Shown: positions 33,360-45,253 of the stretch, one piece after another | Numbering within the stretch: the stretch's first letter is position 1 | How the letters are laid out: every line of letters begins with the position of its first letter | Origin: Pochonia chlamydosporia 170 | Taxonomy: Eukaryota > Ascomycota > Sordariomycetes > Hypocreales > Clavicipitaceae | Length of the DNA: 64,000 nt | Reading direction: 5' to 3' | Assembly (NCBI RefSeq): GCF_001653235.2 | Contig: NC_035795.1 | Location: 2,356,001-2,420,000, forward strand | Position numbers and translations under genes: made by a program | Notes under the pieces: model-generated | The model's input: the letters and a program-made list of their open reading frames with translations, nothing else | What the model was told of the DNA's origin: nothing | Database searches by the model: none

Positions 33360-35942
33360 GTTAATGGACAGGACTAGATGACGATGAAAGCTATCAATCA
33401 ACAAGCACACGGGTGGTCTTGGAAAAAAGAAGCCTCAACTTCTTGTAAGAGTGACATAGGACAAGTTATAGGGGTTGGGAGCTGAGTGTTCAACTGAACC
33501 AATAATTCTCTCTGGGGTTATCAAAGGTCCTTGGTTCTCTGGAGCCTAGATGCCCGACAGAGCGCTCCTTTATAGGGCTGGGGGCAACTGGCCTGTTGGT
33601 GGCTGCCCAATGCTTCCAAATCCGGCGTTGCCATCTCCCTGCTTGTGTCTGGTAACGCTGTTGACTAACAGCACATTCCGACACTTCACATCTCATTCTC
33701 CCAACTGTTAGCTTGTATTATATCATCAGCATCTCTCATCAGGCAAAACACCGCTTTGCCTGCGTCTAGTATAGAGACATAGTCGATGGCATCGCTAGCT
33801 ATTTTACACACAGCCTTGCTAGCCTTTTTGATGCTTTGTTGTTGCACAGCGCGCCGGTATTCGGACCCCCGCTTGATGTCCTCATGCCCTTGCTCTGTTC
33901 AACCACTCACAAACCTGCTATAACGTTGCAGCACATGTGCGAAAAGGGTCTGGTAGTCGATCATCGCCGTTCCAGCGCCAGGACTGTGTGATGCTCAAGA
34001 GCTACCCCGCCGGTTACCCGGACTCGGTTATCAGTTTACCGTGTTGAGTAGCATCGTGTGTTGGGCATCCCTAGTGAGGCCGCCGGGGAGACAAGGTTCC
34101 TATGCTTATGCTTTACATATAAGCAAGCTTCACAAGTATTAGCTTAGTGATCCGTTTCCGTGCGGAGTGCCAGACGCGTAGCCAGGTGGCTGGCAGGAAG
34201 CCCCATCCCACCGTTGCTCGGCTCTAGCAAACCTCAATGGCCACGGTGAGCCTTGGGAGCGCCCCTTGCTGTACCACAGAGAAAACCAATTCAGTCGCAA
34301 AAGAGAAACCAGAAGACTGTATTTTGCACATTGCTGAGCTAGATTCATGTGTTTGAGCGTGCGTGAACAGACATGAACCCTTGGTCGTTATGCTCGCTTT
34401 TGTAATGAGTAATAGTGCCACTAGCAGGCTTTCTTTGCTACTGTTCGAAGCAATTAGAGTTTTGTGTTTCGTAGTGGGTGTAATGCCAGATATGAATGAC
34501 AAGGGCAGTTTGTCTGATGGAAGTATTTCTCCATTTGTGGTCTGATGCCTTTACAAACCGAGACTCGGTTGCATGATACTCTGTAGTGCGTCGCAGGGAC
34601 GGTCTACACCTGAGGTTCTAAGTAGCAGAAATTTGGACCGCGACAGTAGAGGGAAGTCGCTAAGATAGAGACATGGATTGTTATTATTAGTAACACTAAC
34701 ACTAATCGCGATACCCACCAGACACCTTGTTAGGGCAAAAGCAAGCTGAAAAGAACCAAGTCAAGGCCAAGTAGCAAAATAGGATCTCGCCAGTTACACC
34801 AGGAGCATGTTGGGCCTCAATTGTCATTCTATGGGGGCTTGCATATATAAGCCTGCAGCTAACTGGATGACTGCCCCCTATATATGTAAACTTACACTTT
34901 GTGCTTCTTGCATAGGCGCTGACGCGCATGAAATTAAAATTGGTATGCCTCTGGCGCTAGTTAGACTTAACCGGCTGCATATTCTACGGCCCGCTAGCGT
35001 TAAGGATGCTGGCTATTGGCCAGAACATTAAAGGCTAGTGCTAAACTGGAGATAATTAGGGGTAAAGTAATAGTTACGGGGGCCAGGTGCCTGTTTTGTG
35101 AGGAAAGAAGTAGCTTCTAGGTGTATAGCTGGTGCTGATCCTCACCATGCTATACGGAGGCAAACTGTAATGCTCCTACACTAACACTAGGTTTGCTGTC
35201 CTCAAGAAATAGTCACTATATCCTCTATTTCTAGAAGTATACTTCTCTAATTTTGGAGGTATTTAAACCTCAGAGAAGGGCTTAACGGGATCCAGATTTG
35301 TCATGCGGCTGTGGTTGTATGTGGAAGACTGTGTAGCAAAATTAGCTTATAGCTGACAGATTGAATTAGAGGGTGTAATGGCAGGGACAGTATTTTGTTC
35401 CGAGCATGACGATAGAATTCTTCCAGAACGCCCGTCAATTTGATGAGCGACTCTGCCCCCGTGCTGCTTCTGGTCTTGGAGACCCAGTTAACGCTTGTGG
35501 TCCAGATGTCCATTGAGTGTTGTGATTCAGTGGGCGCACTTACCATCAACCCCAGTTGTCATCTTTGCCGTTAATTCCAGTCAATCACAGTTACTTTTAC
35601 AATCAGCTATTCAGTCATTTTTTGCAATTATTATAAGGCTTATTGCGGTTTCTACCTGATTTTCGGATGCGAGCTAAGGTGCCACCATACCCATACCAGC
35701 AAAGTTTCAAGTCATACCCATCCTGCCTAAGTAGCCTGAGTCAGATGTACAGCATAAAATAGGGTCGAACATGCTTATCATTAAGTTTGCTATGTAGATT
35801 GCTATAAAGGACGATAGAAAGGGGGACCAGTTTCGGCATTTCTACCTTTATGTGTCTCTAGCAACTACATGTACCAGCAACGGTAACCCAAATCTACCAA
35901 CTAGAATTCTACCATGCAATAGCTACGGCAATCCGCGGCCGT
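33360..35942. other. Intergenic, repeat-bearing
   Basis: About 2.6 kb with dispersed-repeat copy C. Open frames of about 60-90 codons (for example 34807-35031 plus, ending near ASVKDAGYWPEH) have no recognised domain. No gene is supported. Confidence 0.4.
35152..35412 (+). repeat. Dispersed repeat, copy C (AT-shifted)
   Basis: Aligns with 30258-30535. Most differences replace G/C in copy B with A/T here, as RIP would produce. The 36-bp core lies at 35288-35323. Confidence 0.7.
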
Positions 35943-37205
35943 CTACGAAGGCAGCGGTAGTACCTTTGTGCATTCAGTTAATTCGTTAATATTATAAACC
36001 CCCAACAAACTCAGTCGTATGTACGCCGTGGCGTAGGCCTAGTGAAGAGTCAGAACATAAACACGAAACCACAACAGCTTTTTTTTTCCTTTTTTTGCCG
36101 ACACGGCGAGGTGAGGTGTGTCTCTCTACATACCCTATTCCAACCAATCTGGCCCAGGATGGGCAGGCTAAACGCTTTCCAAGTCAAGAAAGTCCTGGGA
36201 TCTTTAGATAGAGCAATATCGCTCTTGAATCTAAGTATCTCCTGAGGAGGAAACCATTTTGTTGTTTCGCCGTAGAACTTGACGTCCCAAATTCCAGGCG
36301 TGCTATCCTGAGGGGCTCCATCGCGGCCGGGATCAACAAAGTGCTGGGTGCTGGTAGTATGAGCTCCAACCAGAGCTACAAGCTCATTAGCGCTAATCGT
36401 TTTATTTGAAAAGAGGGAAATGAGAAAGTCTGCCGAGTCGGTTTCCTTTGGAAGAAGGCCGTCTGGTGCTGGGTTCGGGTTGTCTTGGCGTCCGACAAAT
36501 GTGCGGACACGAGGTCCAAGGGGACAGACGACAGTCGCAACGTTGGCTGGAAAGATTTGTTAGACAAATGTATCGAGAAGAGATATTTCTTTTTGGGGCC
36601 ACAATCTCTCTGTATCAGGTTTCTTGTCATGTGTTGTGTGACTTACCGCCCATTTGGATTAGATCCGCCATACTGACACCGTAAGACTTATACTTTTCGT
36701 ACCAACTCCGCATCTGGTTGCAACCAACTTCCATTCCTTTGTTAGCCACCCGGTCATAGCATTCGTTTGCTAGGACTAAAGATCCGTCTGCGCCGCCACC
36801 CTTCCCAGTATGCAAGGACCACGCTCCCGCATCGTGGAATCCCATACGAACGGCCTCCCTAGCAAGGCTATTGCATTGCCCTCCCTTCTCAATCATCATA
36901 GACTTCATTTCATCTGCAATGTGTTTCCATATGCAGCATTTGTCACGAGCACACTCAGCAGAGTCTAGGGCCGGAACCGAGCCAGTGTAAGCCGTTCTTT
37001 TGTCTTGGGGATCTCCATTGCCTTGCAAGATGCTCTTGATAAGTTTACCAGTAGGGGTTAGCTTGCTCTCCTCGAGAGTGTCCAAGTCACCAGGTAGCCT
37101 TTTAAGGTTCGGGTCGTTTTGTACGCGCGGCACGAGGAGGTCGCCCATGCCTCGAAACGCGCTGACCATAGATATGGCAGAGAGCGTAATGACGGGTGCC
37201 TTCAT
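35943..37205 (-). CDS. Secreted class II heme peroxidase (ligninase-like)
   Basis: Three exons, 37205-36647, 36546-36134 and 36038-35943; introns 100 and 95 bp with donors GTAAGT and GTATGT. The product is 355 residues. A signal-peptide-like start (MKAPVITLSAISMVSAFRG) leads to the class II peroxidase fold. The distal heme side is REAVRMGFHDAGAWS, with Arg, Phe and His. GGGADGS is the calcium-binding and distal loop. VGAHTTSTQHFVDP carries the proximal His. The C-terminus LSLLGVYNINELTECTKVLP is typical. Such secreted enzymes oxidise phenolics with hydrogen peroxide. Whether a manganese site or surface Trp is present was not determined. No stop or frameshift was seen, despite the AT-rich surroundings. 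Confidence 0.9.
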
Positions 37206-39196
37206 ATTGCAAGCTCGCGAATCACACAATGATTCCAATAAGAGTAAAAGGCTGATTTTGAAGGAAAGAATGTGATACCTATAAGAACTTGATGATTCTC
37301 TGCGTTTGGAGCATTGACGAGAATTGGTTTTCAGCGAAGCAGGGCGCAACTCTGAGGTTTATATGTACACTGAGACAACCTCGCTTCCAATGTTGTCTCT
37401 ACAAGCTGTTTCTGGCCAAAAGAGCTTCTGGCATACCACTAATGCAGATATGTCATAGCACCAACTGCTGAACAGCAATAATATACAGACCCCTGATACA
37501 AGGCGACGGTAGGGCAATCGGAGGTTATTGGACTGCATCCAAGTCCCCGCAATGTGAGATGGCAATCCTGCTGAGCAGATTCTTTTTGGAGACAGAGGCT
37601 GAATTATGCGATTGGTTTAGCGCTATTGATACTTGCATCTAATGCGCAGTTTACGGTGAACTCATATTAACTCGAGGAATACGTCTGCCGCGATTGGCTG
37701 TTTATGGCAAGCCGTCAACGTGCCAGTTGCGACGGTGAGACGCGATGCTAATTGAGGCCGCAGCGGGTTGAATGTTATACGTGTATCTTTTCACAATGTG
37801 GCCGGGGTCCCGGCTTTTACCACACCGGGAATACGGTCAGGGTGGTAGCTATCCGAAATGTCAATCTATGGTCAACCAGTTGAATTCTCAACGTAAGATG
37901 CCTTAAAGGGACAAGTCCACTGTCGGTGCAAAAAAAAAAAAACTAGCAAGCCATCAGACAACTACTTGCGAACATCGACTTGCAACTGTGAAACAACTCC
38001 GCGAACAAGACAAGATGATTCAATGTTGAGAAAAAGTCTGGTAGGCCAGACTCGCCTCGCCAGCGGACAACGACTTTCTATTTCGGCTGCGCGACGGGAC
38101 CTGACTCATCGGCTTCCGTCTCCCAGGTTCAAGGATGATGTGATGCACATGAACATCTGGAGTCCGCGCCCAGATATTCAACGAATGTTGCTAGACGAAT
38201 TGCTTGGCGGGTCGGGATTTCGCTTGGATGCGTAGGTGGTTCGACCCATTGACTTTATAGATTTAATAAATTAAGTTTCAGGCAAAAGTCCATCCCTGTC
38301 CTTCACTTACATCTAAAGAGCGCAGTCAGAGCACCATGACGAGTCCAGTAAAGCCAACAACGCTTTGAGCACCTTTTACTGCCAAGCCCACCAGACATCT
38401 CTCTATTTGCTCTCCCGCCTGTGCTGTATCTCTCGTGTCGCTTTTCAGCCGCTTAAGTCTTGTTACGCTTGCTGCGCCTAGCAGCGCTCGCAGAAATGGA
38501 GCTTGAGCTTGAGCCTATTCTTGAAACCATTTTTATCGTCCTAAGCTATATCGCTATGCCTTGTTTCTGGGCCGAGACTCTAGTCTTGACTCTTCTGGAT
38601 CCTCGGGCTCCCCACATCGACGAGCTTTCGTATGTTTCCTCGGGATGATACCGTCCCCAACTACCCGACGACTGAAGCATATGGCTTTGGTCTCCTGACT
38701 ATCCTGCTCATACCTAATTTTGTCTCCCGTGATCGATCTAGCCCATGCGTGGAATTCTTGGTAAAGTTTGCTCGCGTCTGGCTGGCGGCTGCTTGGGTGA
38801 ATATGGCAAGATCCCAGTTAATGACTGACTATTGCCTATGGACATTTTCCCTCAAAGTTGGAGGTGTCATGCTCATCTTGTAACGCGACGAGCCTCACTG
38901 TTGTGTCATGAATGCCGGCACCGCCTACTTCATGGGAACTGCCCGGAATGGATGAGTCTGCTCTGATGAAGGAATTCTAGTCTCATTCGCGTGGCGCTGC
39001 TGGAATTTTTGGAACTAGCGTAACTGTAAGAAGTTGGGTAAAATGGTAAAGAACCGTTGAAGAGCTGTTTATCTCTTTGTTACTTTCACCCTTTAGCAGA
39101 ACCATCTATGACCATGACTGAATGCCTCACGTCGAGGGTCAAGTATGCCATGAGGCAAACAGTATTAATTTAACGCACACTTGTCATTTTTCTTCA
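37206..39196. other. Intergenic between peroxidase and nitronate monooxygenase relic
   Basis: About 2 kb; peroxidase promoter on the left. A poly-A run lies at about 37931-37942. Frames at 37966-38235, 38460-38648 and 38632-38883 plus have no recognised domain, and no convincing splice model joins them. Confidence 0.4.
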
Positions 39197-39840
39197 TCAG
39201 GATACGTGTAGCGACATTGCAAACTCTAAATGCAAAGAATTGCCTCCACCTAAAATATCTCGCGCATTGTCTCGAATGGTCACGGTGATATCACCAGCAT
39301 TCTCCAGTTCTGTCACCATGCCAATTCCTGTGCCCGCCCAAATGCAGGCAACATCCCCCACAGGAGCTTTGTAGGGATCGGAGTTGCCACTAGCTTTATT
39401 TACGTTTGTTGCAATCTCGTCAATCGACATGCCGGACTTGTAATGGTTGTAAGTCGCGCCCCTTGCGCAACTCTATCATATTCTTGTGGCCAGAAATTGC
39501 GGCGTCTAATATCATCAAAATACACGTGAGCATACGGTTGTCCTTCCGTGATCAGCCGTTGAAAATTTTTCTTCCCGAACATTATTGTCAAAAGCAGGCC
39601 AATTTGGCGACTGGGTATCTTGTTCCCATGACTACGCCCGATGCTCCAAGGAGTATAGCTGCAGCGGCGATTCCCCCATCCATCATACCACCAGCTGCGG
39701 TCAGTGGAAGGTTAGGAATGCCGTCCTGCTCAAGGGCATCAACGACTCCAGGAACAAGGGTGATGAGAGTTGCACCATGAAATTGACCATGGCCACCAGC
39801 ATCTTTGCCTTGAAAGACCAGGGCATCTGGTTGAGTAATT
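39197..39840 (-). pseudogene. Nitronate monooxygenase (2-nitropropane dioxygenase-like) relic
   Basis: The C-terminal two thirds of the family are readable in three frames. PDALVFQGKDAGGHG, then LPLTAAGGMMDGG and ILLGASGVVMGTRY, is the FMN-binding region. A stop follows (VAKLACF then TGA). The next piece in another frame is DDIRRRNFWPQEYD. A further frame shift leads to NHYKSGMSIDEIATN and VGDVACIWAGTGIGMVTEL, ending at 39197. The N-terminal barrel half is not seen upstream of about 39840. At least one stop and one or two frameshifts cannot be removed by short introns that I could find. The intact enzyme would oxidise alkyl nitronates with FMN. Confidence 0.8.
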
Positions 39841-40302
39841 CTAATTTTTCAGTACCAAGAGGTCTAATCGTCCTGGAAAGCGAGCTCTACGGAATCACGT
39901 GTTACCTTTTCCCATTGTTTGGCAGGTCATCAAGTATGTCATCAGATCGTGGTTCTGTTTGTCCACAAATTTCGCCAGCAGCACACCCGTTGAGAATATT
40001 CGGTAGTCCAACAGCGACCGGACAGTATAACATGAATTGGCAGAAGAACGACCAGACATATCAGACGCTTGATCTAAACGTCAGCCGCCGCTAGGGGCAG
40101 CTAGTTGATGACTCACTTGTCAGCGATACGCGGGGAGTCATCTTATGTTTTAAAAAAAGTTGAACTCCTTCACTTGGTGCAGTTGAAGCCAAAACATCCT
40201 ATTCTTTCATTGACCGCCACGACGTTGTCTCGTTCATTGTTTTGTAAGCTCCTCGAACGCTCGAGTCACGGTTGTTCGTCCGGACCCCGAAGATCCCCAG
40301 CA
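39841..40302. promoter_or_regulatory. Upstream region and 5' leader of the ValRS gene
   Basis: The ValRS frame is open upstream to ATG 40108, which allows an extended N-terminus. No other gene is seen. Confidence 0.4.
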
Positions 40303-43300
40303 ATGGCTACCAACAGTGCACGAGCACAACCAAGTAAGTCCCAACCGATCAACGGGCCAGACTAGACCCTCAGGTACCAAGAGTGAAGATCTGGCTAACA
40401 TATATTCCTCACTGGGTTAGTTTCCTCGACCGACCTGCAACAGGATGGCACATCCACAAAGGCCGCCATTCAACCACCCGCCCCAGCCAAGGTGAAAACC
40501 GAGAAGGAGCTCGAAAGGGAACGCAAGAAGGCAGAAAAGCAAGCTGCCTTCGAGAAAAAGAAGGCTGCCCAGGCTGAGGCGGCCACCGCTGCGAAAACGA
40601 CCAAGGTGAAGGAGAACCAGAAAAAGACCGAGGTCGAAGTCTTACCTCCGTTCGTTGAGGACACTCCACATGGGGAGAGGAAACGGCTTAAGCCGTTCGA
40701 TGACCCTCACTATTCCTCGTATCACCCTGTTGCTGTTGAGTCGGCTTGGTATGCTTGGTGGGAGAAGGAGGGATTCTTCAAGCCACAATTCACTCCAGAA
40801 GGCAAGGTCAAGCCTGAGGGCTCCTTCGTCATCGTCTTGCCTCCCCCAAACGTCACGGGAGCCTTGCAGTAAGTCTCCCTACTCATGTAATTTCAGAAAT
40901 CTCAACATGAAGAGTAACTGACAATGGAACAGCATGGGTCATCCCTTGGGCAACTCGCTGCAAGACCTACTAATCCGCTACAATCGACAAAAGGGAAAGA
41001 CCACATTGTGGCTACCCGGTTGTGACCATGCTGGTAAGATTCTCGCTGACGTATATTTGGTCAATTCAATTCGATCATGATCTGATGACTCCCAAGGCAT
41101 TGCGACACAGAGCGTTGTGGAGAAGGCACTTTGGAAGAGGAAACAACAGACCAGGCATGATCTCGGCAGAACAAAATTCGTTGAGCTCGTCCAGGATTGG
41201 AAAGAAGAGTACCACCAAAAGATCAACAAGGTCTTTAGAAAACTGGGAAGCAGTCTCGATTGGAGCAGAGAGGCATTTACAATGGTGAGGATTCCAAGGT
41301 CGCGCCATGGCTAACAAAATTAATGCTAAACTCCCAATAGAACGACCACTTTTCAGCAGCTGTCACTGAGGTTTTCGTCAGATTCCATGAAGAGGGCATC
41401 ATCTATCGAGATAACCGTATAGTCAATTGGGATTCCACATTGACAACTGCTCTCAGTAATATTGAGGTGGATAACGAGGAACTGTCAGGGCGCACGCTTC
41501 TTGACGTACCAGGGTACGACAAAAAGATCGAGTTTGGAATCCTTCTTCATTTTAAATATCCGATTGAGAATTCCCAGGAGACTCTTGAGGTTGCAACAAC
41601 GCGTCCCGAGACCATTCTAGGTGACAGCGGCATTGCCGTGCACCCGCATGATCCTCGATACTCACATCTAGTGGGCAAATTTGCTGTTCATCCCTTCATC
41701 GAGGGTCGCAGGCTTCCAATCGTGGCGGACACATATGTCGACCGTGAGTTCGGTACGGGTGCCGTCAAGTTGACGCCAGCACACGATCCCAACGATTTTA
41801 AGCTGGGTGTAACCCACAATCTTGCGTTTATCAACATCTTTACAGATGACGGATTGATCAACGAGAATGGTGGCCCATACCAAAGCCAGAAACGATTTGA
41901 CGTCCGGTACCGCATCCAGGAAGATCTGAAGAAACTTGGCCTCTACGTGGACAAGATGGACAACCCCATGACTGTACCACGCTCAGAGAGGACCAGGGAT
42001 GTCGTCGAGCCTATGATGAAGCCACAGTGGTGGGTGAAGATGGCTGATCTCGCAGAACCAGCCGTAAGGCCCCCATGCTGTAGAATGATCTTTGTGCTGT
42101 GTCTCATTTGCTCATACTTGTCTCATAGTCTAAAGCAGTCCAAAACGGCCAGATCAAGATCAGGCCCGAGTCAGCGGAAAAGAAATACCTTGCCTGGATG
42201 GCTAACATCAACGACTGGTGCATCTCAAGACAGTTGTGGTGGGGACATCAGTGCCCTGTGTATCGTATTCGTTTTGAAGGAGAAGATGGCCAGGATTCCA
42301 ACGATAGATGGTTTGCAGGACGGAACTATCAAGAAGGTCTGCCAGGCATATTGCATTGCCCGCTCCGGTGGCCCCGTGCTGATTAGAATTACAGCCTTCG
42401 ACAAAGCCAAGAAGGCCTGGCCGGACAAAAAGTTTGAACTGGTTAGTTGAAACCTTGGTCCCATTCCTCGGCCTTCACAAGTCAGAGTTGCCAGAGAGCA
42501 TGTTTCCTGGTGAATGTTTTCATATCTTTTTTCGCCAGTAACATCTAGGAGACTTACTTATGAGATAAATAGATTCGGGATGAGGATGTCCTTGATACAT
42601 GGTTCAGCGCTGGTCTCTGGCCTTTCGCGACTCTTGGCTGGCCTAAAGACACACCCGATATGTCTCGTCTATTCCCCACTAGTGTCCTAGAGACCGGATG
42701 GGACATCATGTAAGTTCACGTTGTCACACGAACATGCTATTTGAAGCAAATTTTGGACAAGCACTTTGTCGTGTCTATGAGCACATATTAGAAAATTTGA
42801 TTTAGAAAGTAAATGCTGACTTGGAGCCTGTAGTCCCTTCTGGGTCGCTCGTATGATCTTCCTCGGTATAAAGCTCACTGTAAGTACAATTTCGGCACAG
42901 ATGATACGACTTGTACCGAAGAAGCAGCATCGTGGCGAATGCCCTCTTCTCCTCACGACGAGAAATATTGACCCAATGAGCAGGGAAAAGTACCATTTAC
43001 CGAGGTGTTCTGTCATTCCCTAAGTAAGTTTGCAACCTCCCTCGGCCGGGCTCACACTGGGCTAACCGTTGCACAGTCCGTGACTCCGATGGGCGAAAAA
43101 TGAGCAAATCACTCGGCAATGTCATTGATCCTTTGGACGTCATTAGCGGCGTCGAGCTCCAGGCTTTGCATGACAAGCTACTTAGCGGCAACCTCGCCGC
43201 CTCGGAAGTAAAGAAGGCTACCGCGTACCAGAAAAGTGCATTCCCGCAGGGCATTCCGGAATGCGGATCAGACGCTCTTCGCTTCGGTCTCATCGCCTGT

Positions 43301-44383
43301 TGTACGACCGGTGGCGACCTGAATGTCGATGTCAAGGTCATCCACGTTTACAGGCGCTTCTGCAACAAGATCTGGAACGCGTGCAAGTATGTCGTCGGCA
43401 AGCTGGAGACAGTCAAGGAGTTTGTTCCCGCGAAGCAGCCGGCCCGTAGGGGAAATGAGTCGCTAGCAGAGCTCTGGATTCTCGGGAAGATGAACCATGC
43501 TACTAAGGCAATTAGTGAGGCACTCGAGCAGAGAGATTTCATGAAGAGTGCCAACCTTGTGTACTCCTTCTGGTATTTCCAGCTGTACGTGTTGCCGCCC
43601 CAAACTCAGGCAGATTTAGCGTTGACTAACTACTGTTCCACATCTAGGTGCGATGTCTTCATCGAGAACTCCAAGGCTTTGATCCAGGATGGGTCTGACG
43701 CTCAGATAAATTCTGCGCTCCAGACACTCTACACGGTTCTTGAAAGAGCTCTCGTGCTGTCTCATCCATTCCTTCCGTTCATTACGGAAGAACTTTGGCA
43801 GAGGTTGCGCAGACGGCCGGGTGATGAAACACCAAGTATTATGGTGGCTAAGTATCCTGAATGGGATCAGCAGTTCGAGAACCCAGAGGCTGAGGCTGCT
43901 TACGACGTTGTTCTGGGCGCCTCAAAAGGCATTCGATCCCTGGTCGCCGAGTACTCATCCAAGGACGAGGCGAAGATTTTCATTCAGGCCCACGACGCAG
44001 CGTCGCACAGAACCGTGTCCGAACAGAAGTCATCCATCCGTTCTCTCAGCGGCAAGAGAGCCATGGAAATTGAGGTCCTCTCGTTGAATCACGCTCGCCC
44101 TGCCGGCTGCGTTGCCTTTGGCGTATCCAGCGCCGTTTCCGTTTTCATTTTGGTCAAAGACCGACTCAACTTGGATGAGGAGATCTCGAAGGCGAGGAAG
44201 AAGCTGGAGAAGACCCGTGCCGCGGCCCAGAGGCAGCAGAAGCTCCTTCAAGATCCGGTGTACCTCAGGAAGGTGGCCCTAGCAACGAAGAATGGCGACG
44301 AGAGGAGGCTGGCTGATCTAGAGAGCGAGGCGAATGGCCTCGAAACAACCATTGAGCAGTTTAAGCAGCTGAAGTTGGAGTAA
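40303..44383 (+). CDS. VAS1: Valyl-tRNA synthetase
   Basis: Twelve exons: 40303-40333, 40421-40868, 40933-41033, 41097-41284, 41341-42063, 42129-42336, 42395-42441, 42573-42709, 42834-42879, 42984-43023, 43077-43584, 43648-44383; 1070 residues and every junction in phase. Class I synthetase that charges tRNA-Val with valine using ATP. The HIGH motif is HMGH in [17 protein letters not shown], and KMSKS is in [17 protein letters not shown]. The editing CP1 domain has [17 protein letters not shown] and [16 protein letters not shown]. The N-terminus is Lys/Glu/Ala-rich, and the C-terminal coiled coil ([19 protein letters not shown]) is typical. The intron after 42336 has an unusual GTCTGC donor. 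An in-frame ATG at 40108 may start a mitochondrial form. Confidence 0.96.
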
Positions 44384-44862
44384 GAAAGAGTCAATCCCGT
44401 AGACAGTTCAGTGAGAAAAGCAAATTTATAGAAAGTATTTCGAATATCTGTTGGACTTGTATCGTGTTCTTTCCTAATAAACGTCAGGGCTTGTGTTTGT
44501 GTAAAAAGAGGCAAACCCATCGCGCTGAACCTGGTTGAATGTTTTGTATCAAAGAGAAATGCGAGGATTTTGGTCTAAATTGCGCACATGATATCAATAA
44601 ATGGAAGTAGGGAAAGGCTTGCACATGACAGAAACATTTCTCGCTGGTCTCTTCATATCAATAATAGGTGAACTTTCGGATTATGTGTCTGTATCTGAAA
44701 GTCCAAGCTTGTGCGGTGCGTAATGCTTTGGTTTGAGCTTGGAGTCGACTAAATTGCAGTGTACAACTCATGATTGATATTTCATTAGAACCTCGGCTAT
44801 CTATTTCATGTAGTTTGGTCTTACAGTAGACTGGCTGACCAAGTTGTGCGCCGAACTCTAAC

Positions 44863-45253
44863 TTACAACGTGGCGATATCAGCGGCATGTTTGACCTTGA
44901 CCTGCATGATGTCCATCCATTCCTAGAAGTGGCCATCAGCATAAGATTGTCAGAGAGAAAGAAGAAGAGGTCGAGGGAAGCATAATTACCTGAGTTTCTT
45001 CCAAGTTTCCGGATGCAAGGCTCCCATGAAGGCGAGGGAGCTCTAGCTTACACTAGCACAGAGCTTCAGACTTGCGTATGGTTCGCTCACTAACGTCAAG
45101 CGATGGAGAAGGATGGGATAGTTGGTAAATAAAATGTACTCGTCCCCTGTGATATGATAAAGTGAAGTCCTGAGTGTGCGCTGCTGAAGATGATAAGTTG
45201 GTGACGGAAGATTTAGGTGGACGGCGACTGGAAGCTGATGCAAAAGTCAACAT
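44863..45253 (-). CDS. Possible small spliced gene of unknown function
   Basis: Three short exons fit together in phase: 45253-45091, 45042-44990 and 44922-44863, with introns of 48 and 67 bp (donors GTGAGC and GTAATT, acceptors GCTAG and TCTAG). They give a 91-residue protein ending LEETQEWMDIMQVKVKHAADIATL across the last junction. The C-terminal part is helical and charged and looks like real protein; the N-terminal part is Ser/Arg-rich and less sure. An in-frame ATG 39 bases further upstream is an alternative start. The family is not recognised. It is convergent with the ValRS gene. Confidence 0.35.

Noticed and set aside
38460..38883. Two hydrophobic plus-strand frames as a membrane protein gene
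   Set aside because: No conserved motif, no clean splice junction joining them, and they lie in an otherwise gene-poor spacer.
42337..42394. Frameshift in ValRS
   Set aside because: A small intron with a weak donor restores frame and conserved sequence, and the full 12-exon model closes exactly.
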